Below the pieces are notes generated by a model. It made no database searches and was not told where the DNA came from. It saw only the letters and a list, made by a program, of their open reading frames with translations. A DNA stretch of 64,000 nt from Inia geoffrensis. Taxonomy: Eukaryota > Chordata > Mammalia > Artiodactyla > Iniidae. The position numbers and the translations under genes were made by a program. Shown here piece by piece: positions 23,329-33,035 of this stretch; position 1 is the first letter of the stretch, and every line of letters starts with the position of its first letter. The stretch lies in assembly GCA_036417435.1 (NCBI GenBank), contig CM070901.1, positions 62,492,501 through 62,556,500 on the forward strand. The letters are read 5' to 3'.

Positions 23329-23639
23329 CGAAAGGCAAAATGCACTGGACAATTAAGGATATGATTTTACTTAGGCTATTACAGTAGGGAGAATGTTCAT
23401 TAATGAGGACTGTCTCAAGGAAAAGGAAGGGGACCTGGGATTTAAAGAGGCAGGTAAACAAGTGAGTCATTAGGAGTCTTTTGGGAGTCCTAGGGAAGGA
23501 TGGAGACAGATCTTACCTCAGAATATGCAAGGACCCAGGGTCCTTTGTGGTTAGCCAGTCGAGGAACACAGAAATGTGGAGGGATTTTTTAACTGCAGCT
23601 TCCAGGACTGCAGGGTTCAGATAAAGTCCAACACTGTCA
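23329..23639 (-). mobile_element. Putative 5' LTR of minus-strand ERV1-like provirus
   Basis: About 311 bp, similar to 18376-18976 once the L1 there is removed. The + strand start is CG rather than TG (a likely transition) and it ends near TCA at 23639. The outer edge is approximate, because an L1 target-site duplication begins at the same place. No clear short proviral target duplication is visible. Confidence 0.5.
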
Positions 23640-23666
23640 AAAGCTTTGTTCTTTTTTTTTTTTTTT

Positions 23667-24261
23667 AAAGGAGAAAACAGTGCACCATACACCTCAATTA
23701 TATTTCAGAATAAAATGACAATGCTTTGCTTATGACATGAATAAAGGTCAGCCTTAAACAGAGTATGCTTTGAACAGCTAAAGAAATGATTTTTTTGAGG
23801 CTTCCCTGGTGGTCCAGTGGTCAAGACTTCGCCTTCCAATACATGGGGTGCAGGTTCGATCCCTGTTTGGGGAGCCAAGATCCCACATGCCTCGAGGCCA
23901 AAAAAGTATTTGGCCGCGTTCGATTTGAACTAGTTTTTCTACCCTGAAACCCAGCAGGAACCTCTTCTAGCTTACATCTGTCTCTTCCTTTTTCCATACT
24001 GAGAATGCTGGCTTTGGAGAAGCAGTGGTTCAGAGCATGGGCTGTGGGAACAAGTGCATGAGTCCACCAATAGAGAACCATTTATGTAGATACATTCCTT
24101 GGAGCTTCTCCAAAATCTGTTGGAAACTGAAACCCTGGAGAAAAATAGACTTCTGGTAGTCCATGCAATAGGCCTAGTAATCTTTGTGTCTTGAATACCA
24201 AAGAAAAGAAAATATTATTTTGCAGTCACAGACTGCTGACTCTGGTAATATGCTGGATATA
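23667..24261 (-). mobile_element. 3'-transduced flank of the L1
   Basis: Non-L1 sequence lying between the L1's own short A-run (T run 24262-24269) and the terminal A-tail. On the minus strand a variant polyadenylation signal AATATA lies roughly 35 bases before the tail. It contains an older tRNA-derived SINE, which must already have been present at the source locus. Its source locus elsewhere in the genome should be findable. Confidence 0.65.
23799..23907 (+). mobile_element. Older CHR/tRNA-derived SINE head, truncated
   Basis: 'ggcttccctggtggtccagt' begins the element; box B-like 'ggttcgatccctg' and 'agatcccacatgcctcgagg' follow, then it stops in a short A run. The tRNA-like head is more diverged than in the other SINEs here. 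It is contained in the transduced segment. Confidence 0.85.
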
Positions 24262-25735
24262 TATTTTTTTAACATCTTTATTGGAGTATAATTGCTTTAC
24301 AATGGTGTGTTAGTTTCTGCTTTATAACAAAGTGAATCAGCTATACATATACATATATCCCCATATCTTCTCCCTCTTGCGTCTCCCTCCCACCCTCCCT
24401 ATCCCACCCCTCTAGGTGGTCAGAAAGCATGGGGATGATCTCCCCGTGCTATGTGGCTGCTTCCCACTAGCTATATATTTTACATTTAGTAGTACATATA
24501 AGTCCATGAACTCTCTCACTTCGTCCCAGCTTACCCTTCCCCCTCCCCATGTCCTCAAGTCCTTTCTCTATGTCTGCATCTTTATTCCTGTCCTGCCATT
24601 AGGTTCTTCAGAATCTTTTTTTTTTAAGATTCCATATATATGTGATAGCATACAGTATTTATTTTCCTCTTTCTGACTTACTTCACTCTGTATGACAGAC
24701 TCTAGGTCCATCCACCTCACTACAAATAACTCAATTTCGTTTCTTTTTATGGCTGAGTGATATTCCATTGTATATATGTGCCACATCTTCTTTATCCATT
24801 CATCTGTCGATGGACACTTAGGTTGTTTCCATGTCCTGGCTATTGTAAACAGAGCTGCAATGAACATTGTGGTACATGACTCTTTTTGAATTATGGTTTT
24901 CTCAGGGTATACGCCCAGTAGTGGGATTGCTGGGTCATATGGTAGTTCTATTTTTCATTTTTTAAGGAACCTCCATACTGTTCTCCATAGTGGCTATACT
25001 CATTTACATTCCCACCAGCAGTGCAAGAGGGTTCCCTTTTCTCCACACCCTCTCCAGCATTTATTGTTTCTAGATTTTTTGATGATGGCCATTCTGGCTT
25101 GTGTGAGGTGATACCTCATTGTAGCTTTGATTTGCATTTCTCTAATGACTAGTGATGTTGAGCATTCTTTCATATGATGGTTGGCAATCTGTATATCATC
25201 TTTGGAGAAATGTCTATTTAGGTCTTCTGCCCATTTTTGTATTGGGTTGTTTGGGTTTTTTTGATATTGAGCTGCATGAGCTGCTTGTAAATTCTGGAGA
25301 TTAATCCTTTGTCAGTTGCTTCATTTGCAAATATTTTCTCCAATTCTGAGGGTTGTCTTTTCGTCTTGTTTATGGTTTCCTTTGCTGTGCAAAAGCTTTG
25401 ACGTTTCATTAGGTCCCATTTGTTTATTTTTGTTTTTATGTACATTTCTCTAGGAGGTGGGTCAAAAAGGATCTTGCTATGATTTATGTCATAGAGTGTT
25501 CTGCATGTTTTCCTCTAAGAGTTTGATAGTTTCTGGCCTTACATTTAGGTCTTTAATCCATTTTGAGTTTATTTTTGTGTACGGTGTTAGGCAGTGTTCT
25601 AATTTCATTCTTTTACATGTAGCTGTCCAGTTTTCCCAGCACCACTTATTGAAGAGGCTGTCTTTTCTCCAGTGTATATTCTTGCCTCCTTTATCAAAAA
25701 TAAGGTGACCATATGTGCGTGGGTTTATCTCTGGG
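24262..25735 (-). pseudogene. L1 ORF2 3' part and 3' UTR, truncated
   Basis: Antisense L1 3' UTR (24262-24570) followed by the ORF2 C-terminal region. Minus-strand frames 24568-24867 and 25218-25445 carry family phrases (for example [18 protein letters not shown] and [23 protein letters not shown] text). Several frameshifts break it. The 5' truncation falls at 25735, exactly where the target duplication starts. It cannot encode a functional reverse transcriptase, since the RT and endonuclease parts are missing. Confidence 0.9.
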
Positions 25736-25752
25736 AAAAGCTTTGTTCTTTT

Positions 25753-26587
25753 AAAGGTAAAATCCTTTCCAGTCCTTTTCCTTCATTCCTTTAACTTTCC
25801 TGGTTTGTGTTTTGAGTAGATAGAAGGTGCATAATAAATGCTTGTGGAGCTAACTTTAATTGAATATGATGATGGAGGCTCTACCTACCAGGGAGGATTT
25901 GGGGAGGAAGGAAAGGGCTTGCTGTGATCCAGAGGAAGGGGAGTCAGATCAGTCTGTGAATGTCAACAATGAATAAATCCATGATTGGAGTGGACCCTTT
26001 TCAAAGGTTCGAATTTGTCTCTCCTACTGGGAAACTTAAGTAATTTTTCAGAGACTCATTTTTTCATCTCTAAAATGGATATGTAACAACATACTTCACA
26101 GACATCTCTGAACCTTCAGCTACATAATAACACTAAAATGTCTGCCATATGTTAGACACTTAGCGTTCCCTGCTCCCCACTCTCATCCCCACCCTGTTTA
26201 CAGACCACTTTTTTTTTTATAACTCAGATACAGCTCAATCTTATGGTACTGGGCTATCCTTTCACACTACACTGCAAGCTCTGTCTGGGCAAGGAATATA
26301 GATGATGTACCTTTGACTCATTTTTGCACGTCAAGCATAGCAAGTGCCAGGTGAATGTCAAGTTCATTGCTATTAGATAGGCATAGGCTGAGATGCTACA
26401 ACAAAGAGCCCCTAAGAGAAAGTGACTTAAATAAGACAGAAGTTAATTAATCTAGAGGGAAGCAGTTAATCTAGAGGGAATTAATCTAGAGGGAAGGAGT
26501 TCAAGTTGGCGGAATGTTTCCATGTGACTGTTTGGGGATCCCATTGTTGTTGTCTGTGGCTTTTTCTTAAGATAGACTCCTAAAGTA
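25753..26587. other. No clear feature; MIR/L2 scraps
   Basis: 'ggtgcataataaatgcttgt' (about 25825) and 'catctctaaaatggatatgt' (about 26064) look like ends of old L2/MIR copies too short to bound. Three copies of TTAATCTAGAGGGA occur at 26447-26494. No gene is supported. Confidence 0.45.
26447..26494. repeat. Short triplicated motif TTAATCTAGAGGGA
   Basis: Exact 14 bp copies start at 26447, 26466 and 26481 (spacing 19 and 15). Likely local slippage or tandem duplication. Confidence 0.85.
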
Positions 26588-26790
26588 GAGTCAGCAAACT
26601 GAAGTCCATGAGCAGATCACCTGTTTTTTTTAAATTTTATGTAAACGCAGCCATGCCCATTTGTCTACATATTGTCTAGGGCTGCTTCTGTGCTACAGCA
26701 GCAGAGTTGCTGACCATATGGCCCACAAGCCTAAACTATCTACTATCTGTCCCTCAATAAAAGTCTGCAAACCTTGCCCTAAGGCACAGT
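26588..26790. repeat. hAT-like non-autonomous DNA transposon remnant
   Basis: 'gtcagcaaactgaagtccat', 'cagccatgcccatttgtcta', 'gctgaccatatggcccacaa' and 'aagcctaaactatctactat' follow the order of a widespread mammalian MER-type element whose ends read CAGCAAAC. Family name not assigned. Confidence 0.6.
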
Positions 26791-27117
26791 CCTCATCTGC
26801 ATGGTTGAAGCTGGGTGGCTGCGAGATGCTTGTTGCGGGAAGGGAGAGAAGATAGAATTTCAGAACTGGTAATTTTTGTTTTCATTGGAGATGACTCAGA
26901 CACAGCATGTATGAATTCTGCTTACGCCTCATTGGTCTGAACTTTGCCACATGGCTACATCTAGCTGCAAGAGAGTTGGGAAAAGTAGCCAGATGTCCAA
27001 CTTATACCCCAAAAGTTCAGTCATTAAGGAAAAAAAACGATGGCAAGCCACAGATCTGACAGAGGATCACCATCTAGAACATACGGAGGACTCTCAGACT
27101 CAACAAATAATTTTTAC

Positions 27118-27324
27118 TTTTTTTTTTTTTTTGCGGTACGCGGGCCTCTCACTGTTGTGGCCTCTCCCATTGCAGAGCACAGGCTCTGGACGTGCAGGCT
27201 CAGCAGCCATGGCTCACGGGCCCAGCTACTCCACGGCCTGTGGGATCTTCTCGGACCGGGGCACAAACCCGTGTCCCCTGCATCGTCAGGTGGACTCTCA
27301 ACCACTGCGCCACCAGGGAAGCCC
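27118..27324 (-). mobile_element. CHR-family SINE, short form (dimer unit 1)
   Basis: Minus-strand short CHR SINE with T15 (A-tail) at 27118-27132 and its head ending at 27324. Its left flank is the 16 bp repeat CAACAAATAATTTTTA (27101-27116), whose partner lies beyond the second SINE at 27540-27555. Confidence 0.95.
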
Positions 27325-27330
27325 TAGCAA

Positions 27331-27539
27331 TTTTTTTTTTTTTTTTTGTGGTACGCGGGCCTCTCACTGTTGTGGCCTCTCCCGTTGCAGAGCACAGGCT
27401 CCGGACGCACAGGCTCAGAGGCCATGGTTCACGGGCCCAGCCGCTCCGCGGCATGTGGGATCCTCCCGGACTGGGGCACGAACCCACGTCCCCTGCATCG
27501 GCAGGTGGACTCTCAACCACTGTGCCACCAGGGAAGCCC
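27331..27539 (-). mobile_element. CHR-family SINE, short form (dimer unit 2)
   Basis: Minus-strand short CHR SINE with its A-tail as T17 (27331-27347) and its head ending at 27539. Only six bases (TAGCAA, 27325-27330) separate it from unit 1. The right target duplication CAACAAATAATTTTTA is at 27540-27555, so both SINEs share one duplication pair. Confidence 0.95.
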
Positions 27540-28420
27540 CAACAAATAATTTTTAATGGTCCCCAAAATGAGCAATCTAATTAGAAAATGAGCAAAAGAT
27601 ATGAACAGACATTTCACTGAAGAAGATATACAGACGGCAAATAAGCCCACAAAAGATACTCCACATCATTAGCCATTAGAAAAATGCAAATTAAAACCAC
27701 AAGGAGATACTGCATACCTATCAGAATGGCTAAAACAAAAAATAGTGACACCAAATGCTGGTGAGGATGTGGAGAAATTGGATCCCTCATACATTGTGGG
27801 TAGGAAAGACACTTGGCAGTTTCTTATAAAACTAAATATGTAACTACCATGCCCTCTAACAATTGCACTATTGGGCATTTATCCCAGAGGAATGACACTG
27901 TTGACTAAAAAACCTGTACACAGATGTTCATAGCCCAAACTGGAAACAATTACATATTCTTCAGTGGGTGAATGGCTAACAAACTGTGATACACCCACAC
28001 CATGGAATACTACTCAACAATAAAAAACGAATTACTGATACATGAAACAACTTGTATGAATCTCAAGGGAATTATGTTGAATAAAAAAAGTCAATCTCAA
28101 CATGTTACATACCGTAGGATTCCACTTACACAACATCTTTGAAATGCCAAAATTATAGAAATGGAATAGATCAGTGGTTTCCAGGGATAGGAACAGTAGT
28201 GGAGGGCCATGGGATGGTGGGGAGAGGCGGGGAGAAAGAGACAGGAGGGAGGGAGGTGTGGTTATAAAAAGGCAACACTAGGGACCCTTGTGATGACAGA
28301 ACCCTTCTCCATCTTGAGTGTGGTGATGGATACACAAACCTACACAGGTGATAAAATTACATAGAGCTAAATACAAGCACACAAATAAGTACAAGTAAAA
28401 CTCAAAAAATCTGTAAAAAG

Positions 28421-29736
28421 GAAGAAGGAGGAGATGACCGCTGGGGGACAGTTAGCAGTCTCCACAACTGTGTTATTGTTCTGGTGCAAGGAGTAGAGAT
28501 AGAGGAATATTCTTATCACTCCCACTTCAATTATGCCCATTTCTCCTGAAATTTGCTACATGGCATGAGAATACTAGCATGTGACTGACATTATCTCTCC
28601 TTCCCGCCCTCCCAAAAAAAGAAGAAAAGATGAGAGCAGCAGCTATTTCTCTGCTGGTTAAATAAGGAATTTTTATAATCCCATAAGAATTTCCCATGGA
28701 AAAGATTAGAGAATTAGAAATAAACTCCCCCTTTTTACCAGATAACAAAATAATAAGCTGAACACTTGAGGGCTTTAACAGAGCAAATAACAATGAGGTT
28801 GTTTTCCTCTTGGTAAAACTTGGGTGCATGAATCATTTAAATTGCAAGAGGGATTCTTGGAAGTGGCAAACATAAACTCTTTTAATCATCTGAGTTTTCC
28901 AAGGCAACAGGAATCGCATAATAATGCATGATTCCGGAAAAGTCTGGTTAGCCATACTAAAAGAGTACCTTGTGCTCTTGGAATGTGTACTAGTAACTCT
29001 TAGCTCTGGGAACACCTTTGCTGCCCAGAAAGGGTCATTCAATTTCCCATCTGCTGGTCATGCACACTAATGCAAATTGTTTTCTTTTTAATTTCAGTAA
29101 GGCAAGAAGGGATGCAGTAGTTTCTGTCCAAGGCTCCCTATAGGGGAATGGCAGTCGAGGGTGTTGACTCAGGCAAGCACGGGTGATAGACCCACTCCAG
29201 TAACCTAAATTGGGACCAAAGCTGGCAGAGATGGGCTCCACGGGCTCTTGAATGGTACTTTCTTCTGCTTCATGGCTTCTTTCTGAATGCCAAGGCACTA
29301 CTCACCAAGCACCATACCTCTGATGTTCCAGAAAGATTCCTGAAGGGGGCTAGGTTAGGAGACTGTCTTTTCTCTTAATGAGGGTGGATTTATCCCTGAG
29401 TGAACCAACCCCAGAGCCTGAGCAAGGGATATAGTCTCTCCAGTTCCATCATAGAGGATTATTTTAATCATGGATCTTACAAGTATTTATTGAACATCAA
29501 CTATGTGGCAGGCTTCATGAGGACAAAGGTTAAATCATGGGCAGGGGTTAAATCCCAAGGTGACCCTGACAACCTAATATCACAGATTCTCTGACCGTCC
29601 TGTTATCAGAGTCTATGAGAGCATGAGACTGACTGGTCACTTTGTGGCCAGTGTGGGCATGGTTGAGCCTCCTCCATGCTCTGCATCCTTTGTGACTGTG
29701 ACAGTCTTCAGAAGGGTTTGCTTAGATGTGGAATCT
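28421..29736. other. No clear feature
   Basis: Unique-looking sequence. 'gtatttattgaacatcaact' at about 29480 is a short MIR/L2-like scrap. The open frames on the minus strand (28527-29298) are short and unsupported. Confidence 0.45.
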
Positions 29737-30101
29737 TAAAAAAATGGTACAAATGAACTTATTTACAAAACAGAAATAGAGTTTCAGATGTAGAAAACAA
29801 ACTTATGGTTACCAAAGGAGAAAAGTGGAGGGAAGGGATAAACTGGGAGATTGGGATCTACATATACACACTACTATATATAAAATAGATAACTGGGGCT
29901 TCCCTGGTGGCGCAGTGGTTGAGAGTCCGCCTGCCAATGCAGGGGACATGGGTTCATGCCCCAGTCCAGGAAGATCCCACATGCCGCGGAGCGGCTGGGC
30001 CCGTGAGCCATGGCCGCTGAGCCTGCGCGTCCGGAGCCTGTGCTCCGCAACAGGAGAGGCCACAACAGTGAGAGGCCCACGTACTGCAAACAAATAAAAA
30101 A

Positions 30102-30132
<31 letters not shown>

Positions 30133-30330
30133 AATAGATAACTAATAAGGACCTAATGTGTAGTACAGGCAACTCTACTCAATACTTTGCAATGACCTAT
30201 ATGGGAATAGAATCAAAAAAAGAGTGGGTATATGTATATGTATAACTGATTCATTTTGTTGTACAGCAGAAACTAACACAACATTGTAAATCAACTATAC
30301 TCCAATAAAAATTAATTAAAAAAATAAAAT
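29737..30330 (+). mobile_element. L1 3' UTR, sense, split by CHR SINE
   Basis: Sense older L1 3' end: 'aacagaaatagagtttcaga', 'aacttatggttaccaaagga', then after the SINE 'aggcaactctactcaatact', 'gttgtacagcagaaactaac', 'tatactccaataaaaattaa' and an A-rich tail about 30330. The order and orientation on both sides show one element split by the SINE at 29895. Confidence 0.85.
29895..30130 (+). mobile_element. CHR-family SINE, short form with (AAAT)n tail
   Basis: Plus-strand short CHR SINE. Its tail has expanded as AAAT repeats (30093-30130). A perfect 13 bp target-site duplication AAAATAGATAACT lies at 29882-29894 and 30131-30143. It is inserted in an older L1 3' UTR. Confidence 0.95.
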
Positions 30331-30371
30331 GATGCTGTACGTCATTAATGTAATCAAGAATGATTTGTCTA

Positions 30372-30535
30372 AGTCAGTGGTTTTGAGGTTTATTGTACAT
30401 CAGAATCACCTGGAGGGCTTGTTAAGACAGTTTGTGATTTAGGAGATCTGAGTCAGGGCCGGAGAATTCACATTGCTAACAAGTTCCCAGGTGCTGCTCC
30501 TGATGCCGCATTTGGGACCACACTGTGCAAACCAC
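30372..30535 (+). repeat. MER5A-like DNA transposon
   Basis: 'gtcagtggttttgaggttta', 'catcagaatcacctggaggg', 'ggagaattcacattgctaac' and 'aagttcccaggtgctgctcc' fit MER5A well. The end 'ggaccacactgtgcaaacca' is an imperfect inverse of the start. Confidence 0.8.
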
Positions 30536-30884
30536 TTACAACCATCTCCTTAGAATTCCTCCTTCTACTCTTTTCCTCACTCTTAGCTATGTATGATACA
30601 ATTTTTCACGTTTTCCTAAGATAGCAGCTCAGCATTGCTTCTCTGTGTAGGTAGAGCCAGCAAGTCCTTTGGACACAGAACTTTATTAGAGAAGAATCTT
30701 TGGAATGACCCTCTTGGTTATGCAACTCTAAAACCAGAAAGTGTCTAGGAGAGAAAGATGGAAAAAGACTTTGTGGCCTGATGTCTCCCCAGGACCTCTT
30801 GCTATGCAGGGCCCAGGGAAGGGAATAGACTGATTTGCATAAGGAGACCAGGGGGGCCTGTTGGGTGTGAAGGGACTCAAATTT
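30536..30884. other. No recognised feature
   Basis: Short unique-looking stretch between MER5A and a MaLR-like LTR. Confidence 0.45.
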
Positions 30885-31466
30885 AGTGACTTAAAACATC
30901 ACCCACTTATTACCTCCTTGTTTCTGTAGACAGAAATCCACACACTGCTGAGCTAGGTTCTCTTCCTCAGGGGCTAAAACCACGGTGTTGCCCAGGCTGT
31001 GTTCCTTCTTGGAACTTGGAGGTCCTCCTCCAAACACAGATGTTGTAGGAAGAATTTGATTGATTGAGACTGTAGGACTGAGTCCTATAGTCTGGCTGTT
31101 GGCTTGGGGCTGCTTTCACCTTCTAGAAGTTTACTGTTTTCCCTCGCCATATCATCCCCCACCTGCATTCAGCTCCACTGGCCCTCTCACGCTTAGTATA
31201 GCTTCCTCTTCCATAAGGCCAGCAGGAGCATAGGTTTCTAACTTCTTTTAAAGGCTCCTCTGTTGAGGTCAGGCTCATTCAGGGAAATCTGCCTTTTGAT
31301 TAACTTTTGATCACTAATCATGTAAGTGATATCCTATTATATTCACAGATTCCAACCCCACAAAGGAGATGGGATTATACAGGGCATCTACCCAGGTTTG
31401 GGCATGAGGTGGGGGAGACTGGGAAAGGTGAAACTTGAGAGACATCTTGGAATCCTGCCTAGGACA
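30885..31466 (-). mobile_element. ERVL-MaLR-like LTR, antisense
   Basis: The + strand carries 'agtgacttaaaacatcaccc', 'gattgagactgtaggactga', 'gctcattcagggaaatctgc', 'ctattatattcacagattcc' and 'aatcctgcctaggaca', the antisense order of an old MaLR-type LTR. It looks like the same class as the split LTR at 36970-43942. It is a solo LTR; part of the 5' edge is missing. Confidence 0.65.
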
Positions 31467-31669
31467 CCACCCTTGACCCTGAGACCCAAAATTACTAAAT
31501 CATATTGGGGAGGATTCAAGTGATTCTGATCAAGGTCAAACTGACAAGCAAGGATGCGAAGGGACTCAAAAGTACTCCCACAGATAGAAGAGGCTGGGAA
31601 TGGTGACTTGGTCTCACATGAAGGTTTAAAGTCTCCTGGGAGAGATGTCTTAGGCCCAGTAGTCAGCTG

Positions 31670-31935
31670 AGGCTGTACTGAGATTTACTTAGGAACAATG
31701 GCCAAGCAAAGCATAGTAGAGAGAGTGGAAAGGTGAGCAGGGCCCAGCTGCTGGAGGGTTATATGTGTCCTAAATGTAAATGGGAGCCAATGGTAACTAG
31801 GCAGACAGTAGTGTGGTCAGCCCTGTGTTTTAGAAGATCACTCTGGCTACAGAGTGAGAAATTCATTGGAGAGTGATAGCAGCAAAACTGGAGGATTTTG
31901 GAGGCTTTCATAATCATCTAGATGGCAGGGCTTAA
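31670..31935. repeat. Ancient dispersed repeat, unassigned
   Basis: 'ttagaagatcactctggcta' and 'agtgatagcagcaaaactgg' occur in a repeat I have seen widely in mammals but cannot name. The remaining 31467-31669 shows nothing. Confidence 0.4.
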
Positions 31936-32018
31936 ACCAGAACATAGTGATGGGGGCAGGAGTTAAGAATGTTCAGCATTCCCCCTCGACAGAAACAGCT
32001 CTGTTATTTAGTAGTTGA

Positions 32019-32344
32019 TGAATGCCAATGCATCTGCCTTCATTCAGACCTCATTATCTCTCCACTTGACTTTGTCAACAGCCCATTCCATCTGTTGTTA
32101 AAAAGGCCAGATCCAAGCTTCTTGGTCTAGTATTCAAGGCTCTTAGTGATGTGGCCTTGTTCTCACCAGCCTCGACTTCTGTCTTCCTTCATCATGTGGT
32201 CTATAGTCTAGTTACTTTAAAGATTTTTGTAGTTCCTGAGCAGGTGAGTCTTTCCACATTACATCCCTTCAGCCTAGAAAACTGGCAGAACTCCTACTCG
32301 TTCCTCAAGGCCCAGGCCCAATGCCCTTTTCATCATTCTGTAAC
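32019..32344 (+). repeat. L2 3' part, left piece
   Basis: Sense LINE2: 'gtattcaaggctcttagtga', 'tgtggccttgttctcaccag', 'agaactcctactcgttcctc' and 'aaggcccaggcccaatgccc'. It is interrupted by a MaLR LTR and resumes at 32836. The usual L2 3' signal follows there. Confidence 0.75.
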
Positions 32345-32835
32345 TGTAGTAGACTGAATACGACTCCCAGTGATATCCAGGCTCTAATCCTACAACCTGT
32401 TACCATGTTACCTTATATGTCAAAAAAGGGACTTTGTGGATGTGACTGGGTTAAGGATCTTGAGATGGAGAGATTATCCTAGATTAGGTGGACCTTAAAT
32501 GTCATCACAAGACTTCTTATAAGAGAAAGGCAGACGAGATTTGACTAAAAAAGAAGAAGAAGGAGATGTGACAACAAAAGCAAGAGGTTGGAGTGATGCA
32601 AGGAAGAGGTCATGTGTCAAGGAATGCAAATGGCCTCCGGAGGCCAGAAAAGGCAAAGAAACTGATTCTCCTCTAGAGTCTCCAGAAGGAACCATCCCTC
32701 CTGGTACCTTGATGTTGAACCAGTGAAACTGATTTCAGACTTCCTGTCTCCGGAACTAGAAGAGAAAAAGTGTGTGTCATTTTAAGCCACTAACTTTCTG
32801 GTAATTTGTCACAGCAGCAATAGAAAACTAAGACA
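32345..32835 (+). mobile_element. MLT1-like (ERVL-MaLR) LTR, sense
   Basis: Begins TGTAGTAGACTGAATA and ends AAACTAAGACA (TG...CA). It has 'aagggactttgtggatgtga', 'ggttaaggatcttgagatgg', 'gattctcctctagagtctcc' and 'ttttaagccactaactttct'. The ~490 bp length fits a complete solo LTR. It is inserted in an L2. Confidence 0.75.
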
Positions 32836-33035
32836 AACTCCCTCAGCAGTTCATCACTCATGAACTTATGTTTCTGTTGAAGTACTAACCACATATTCTA
32901 ATTATTGTTTTACAAGTCTATCTTCCCCACTAGATTATGAATTTCTCAAGTGTAGGGATTATGTCATTCATCTTGTATTCTCAGTGCCCCACACAGTGCT
33001 TGGCCACAGTGAACCCTCAGTAATTGTTTGAGGAA
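32836..33035 (+). repeat. L2 3' end, right piece
   Basis: 'acaagtctatcttccccact' and 'cacacagtgcttggccacag' are the L2 3' end, continuing 32019-32344 across the LTR. Confidence 0.75.

Larger units (their letters stand above)
23656..25735 (-). mobile_element. L1 insertion carrying a 3' transduction
   Basis: The unit is bounded by a 17 bp direct repeat AAAAGCTTTGTTCTTTT at 23639-23655 and 25736-25752. Read on the minus strand: a 5'-truncated L1 (25735 down to about 24262), then ~0.6 kb of non-L1 sequence, then a terminal A-tail (T run 23652-23666). The minus-strand site CCTTT/AAAAG fits the L1 endonuclease preference. Thus L1 plus downstream flank moved together. Parts are listed separately below. 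Confidence 0.75.
27047..28420 (+). mobile_element. Old L1 3' part, sense, split by SINE dimer
   Basis: Sense ORF2 tail and 3' UTR of an older L1: 'agatctgacagaggatcacc', then 'gagcaaaagatatgaacaga', 'gctggtgaggatgtggagaa', 'atggaatactactcaacaat' and 'agatcagtggtttccaggga'. The SINE dimer at 27117-27539 interrupts it. All reading frames are broken. Confidence 0.85.

Noticed and set aside
27200..27520. Recurrent open frames with VESPPADAGD / HMPRSGWAREPWP phrases, up to 201 codons
   Set aside because: The same peptide recurs at every short CHR SINE in both orientations and several phases. It is translation of the SINE, not a protein family.
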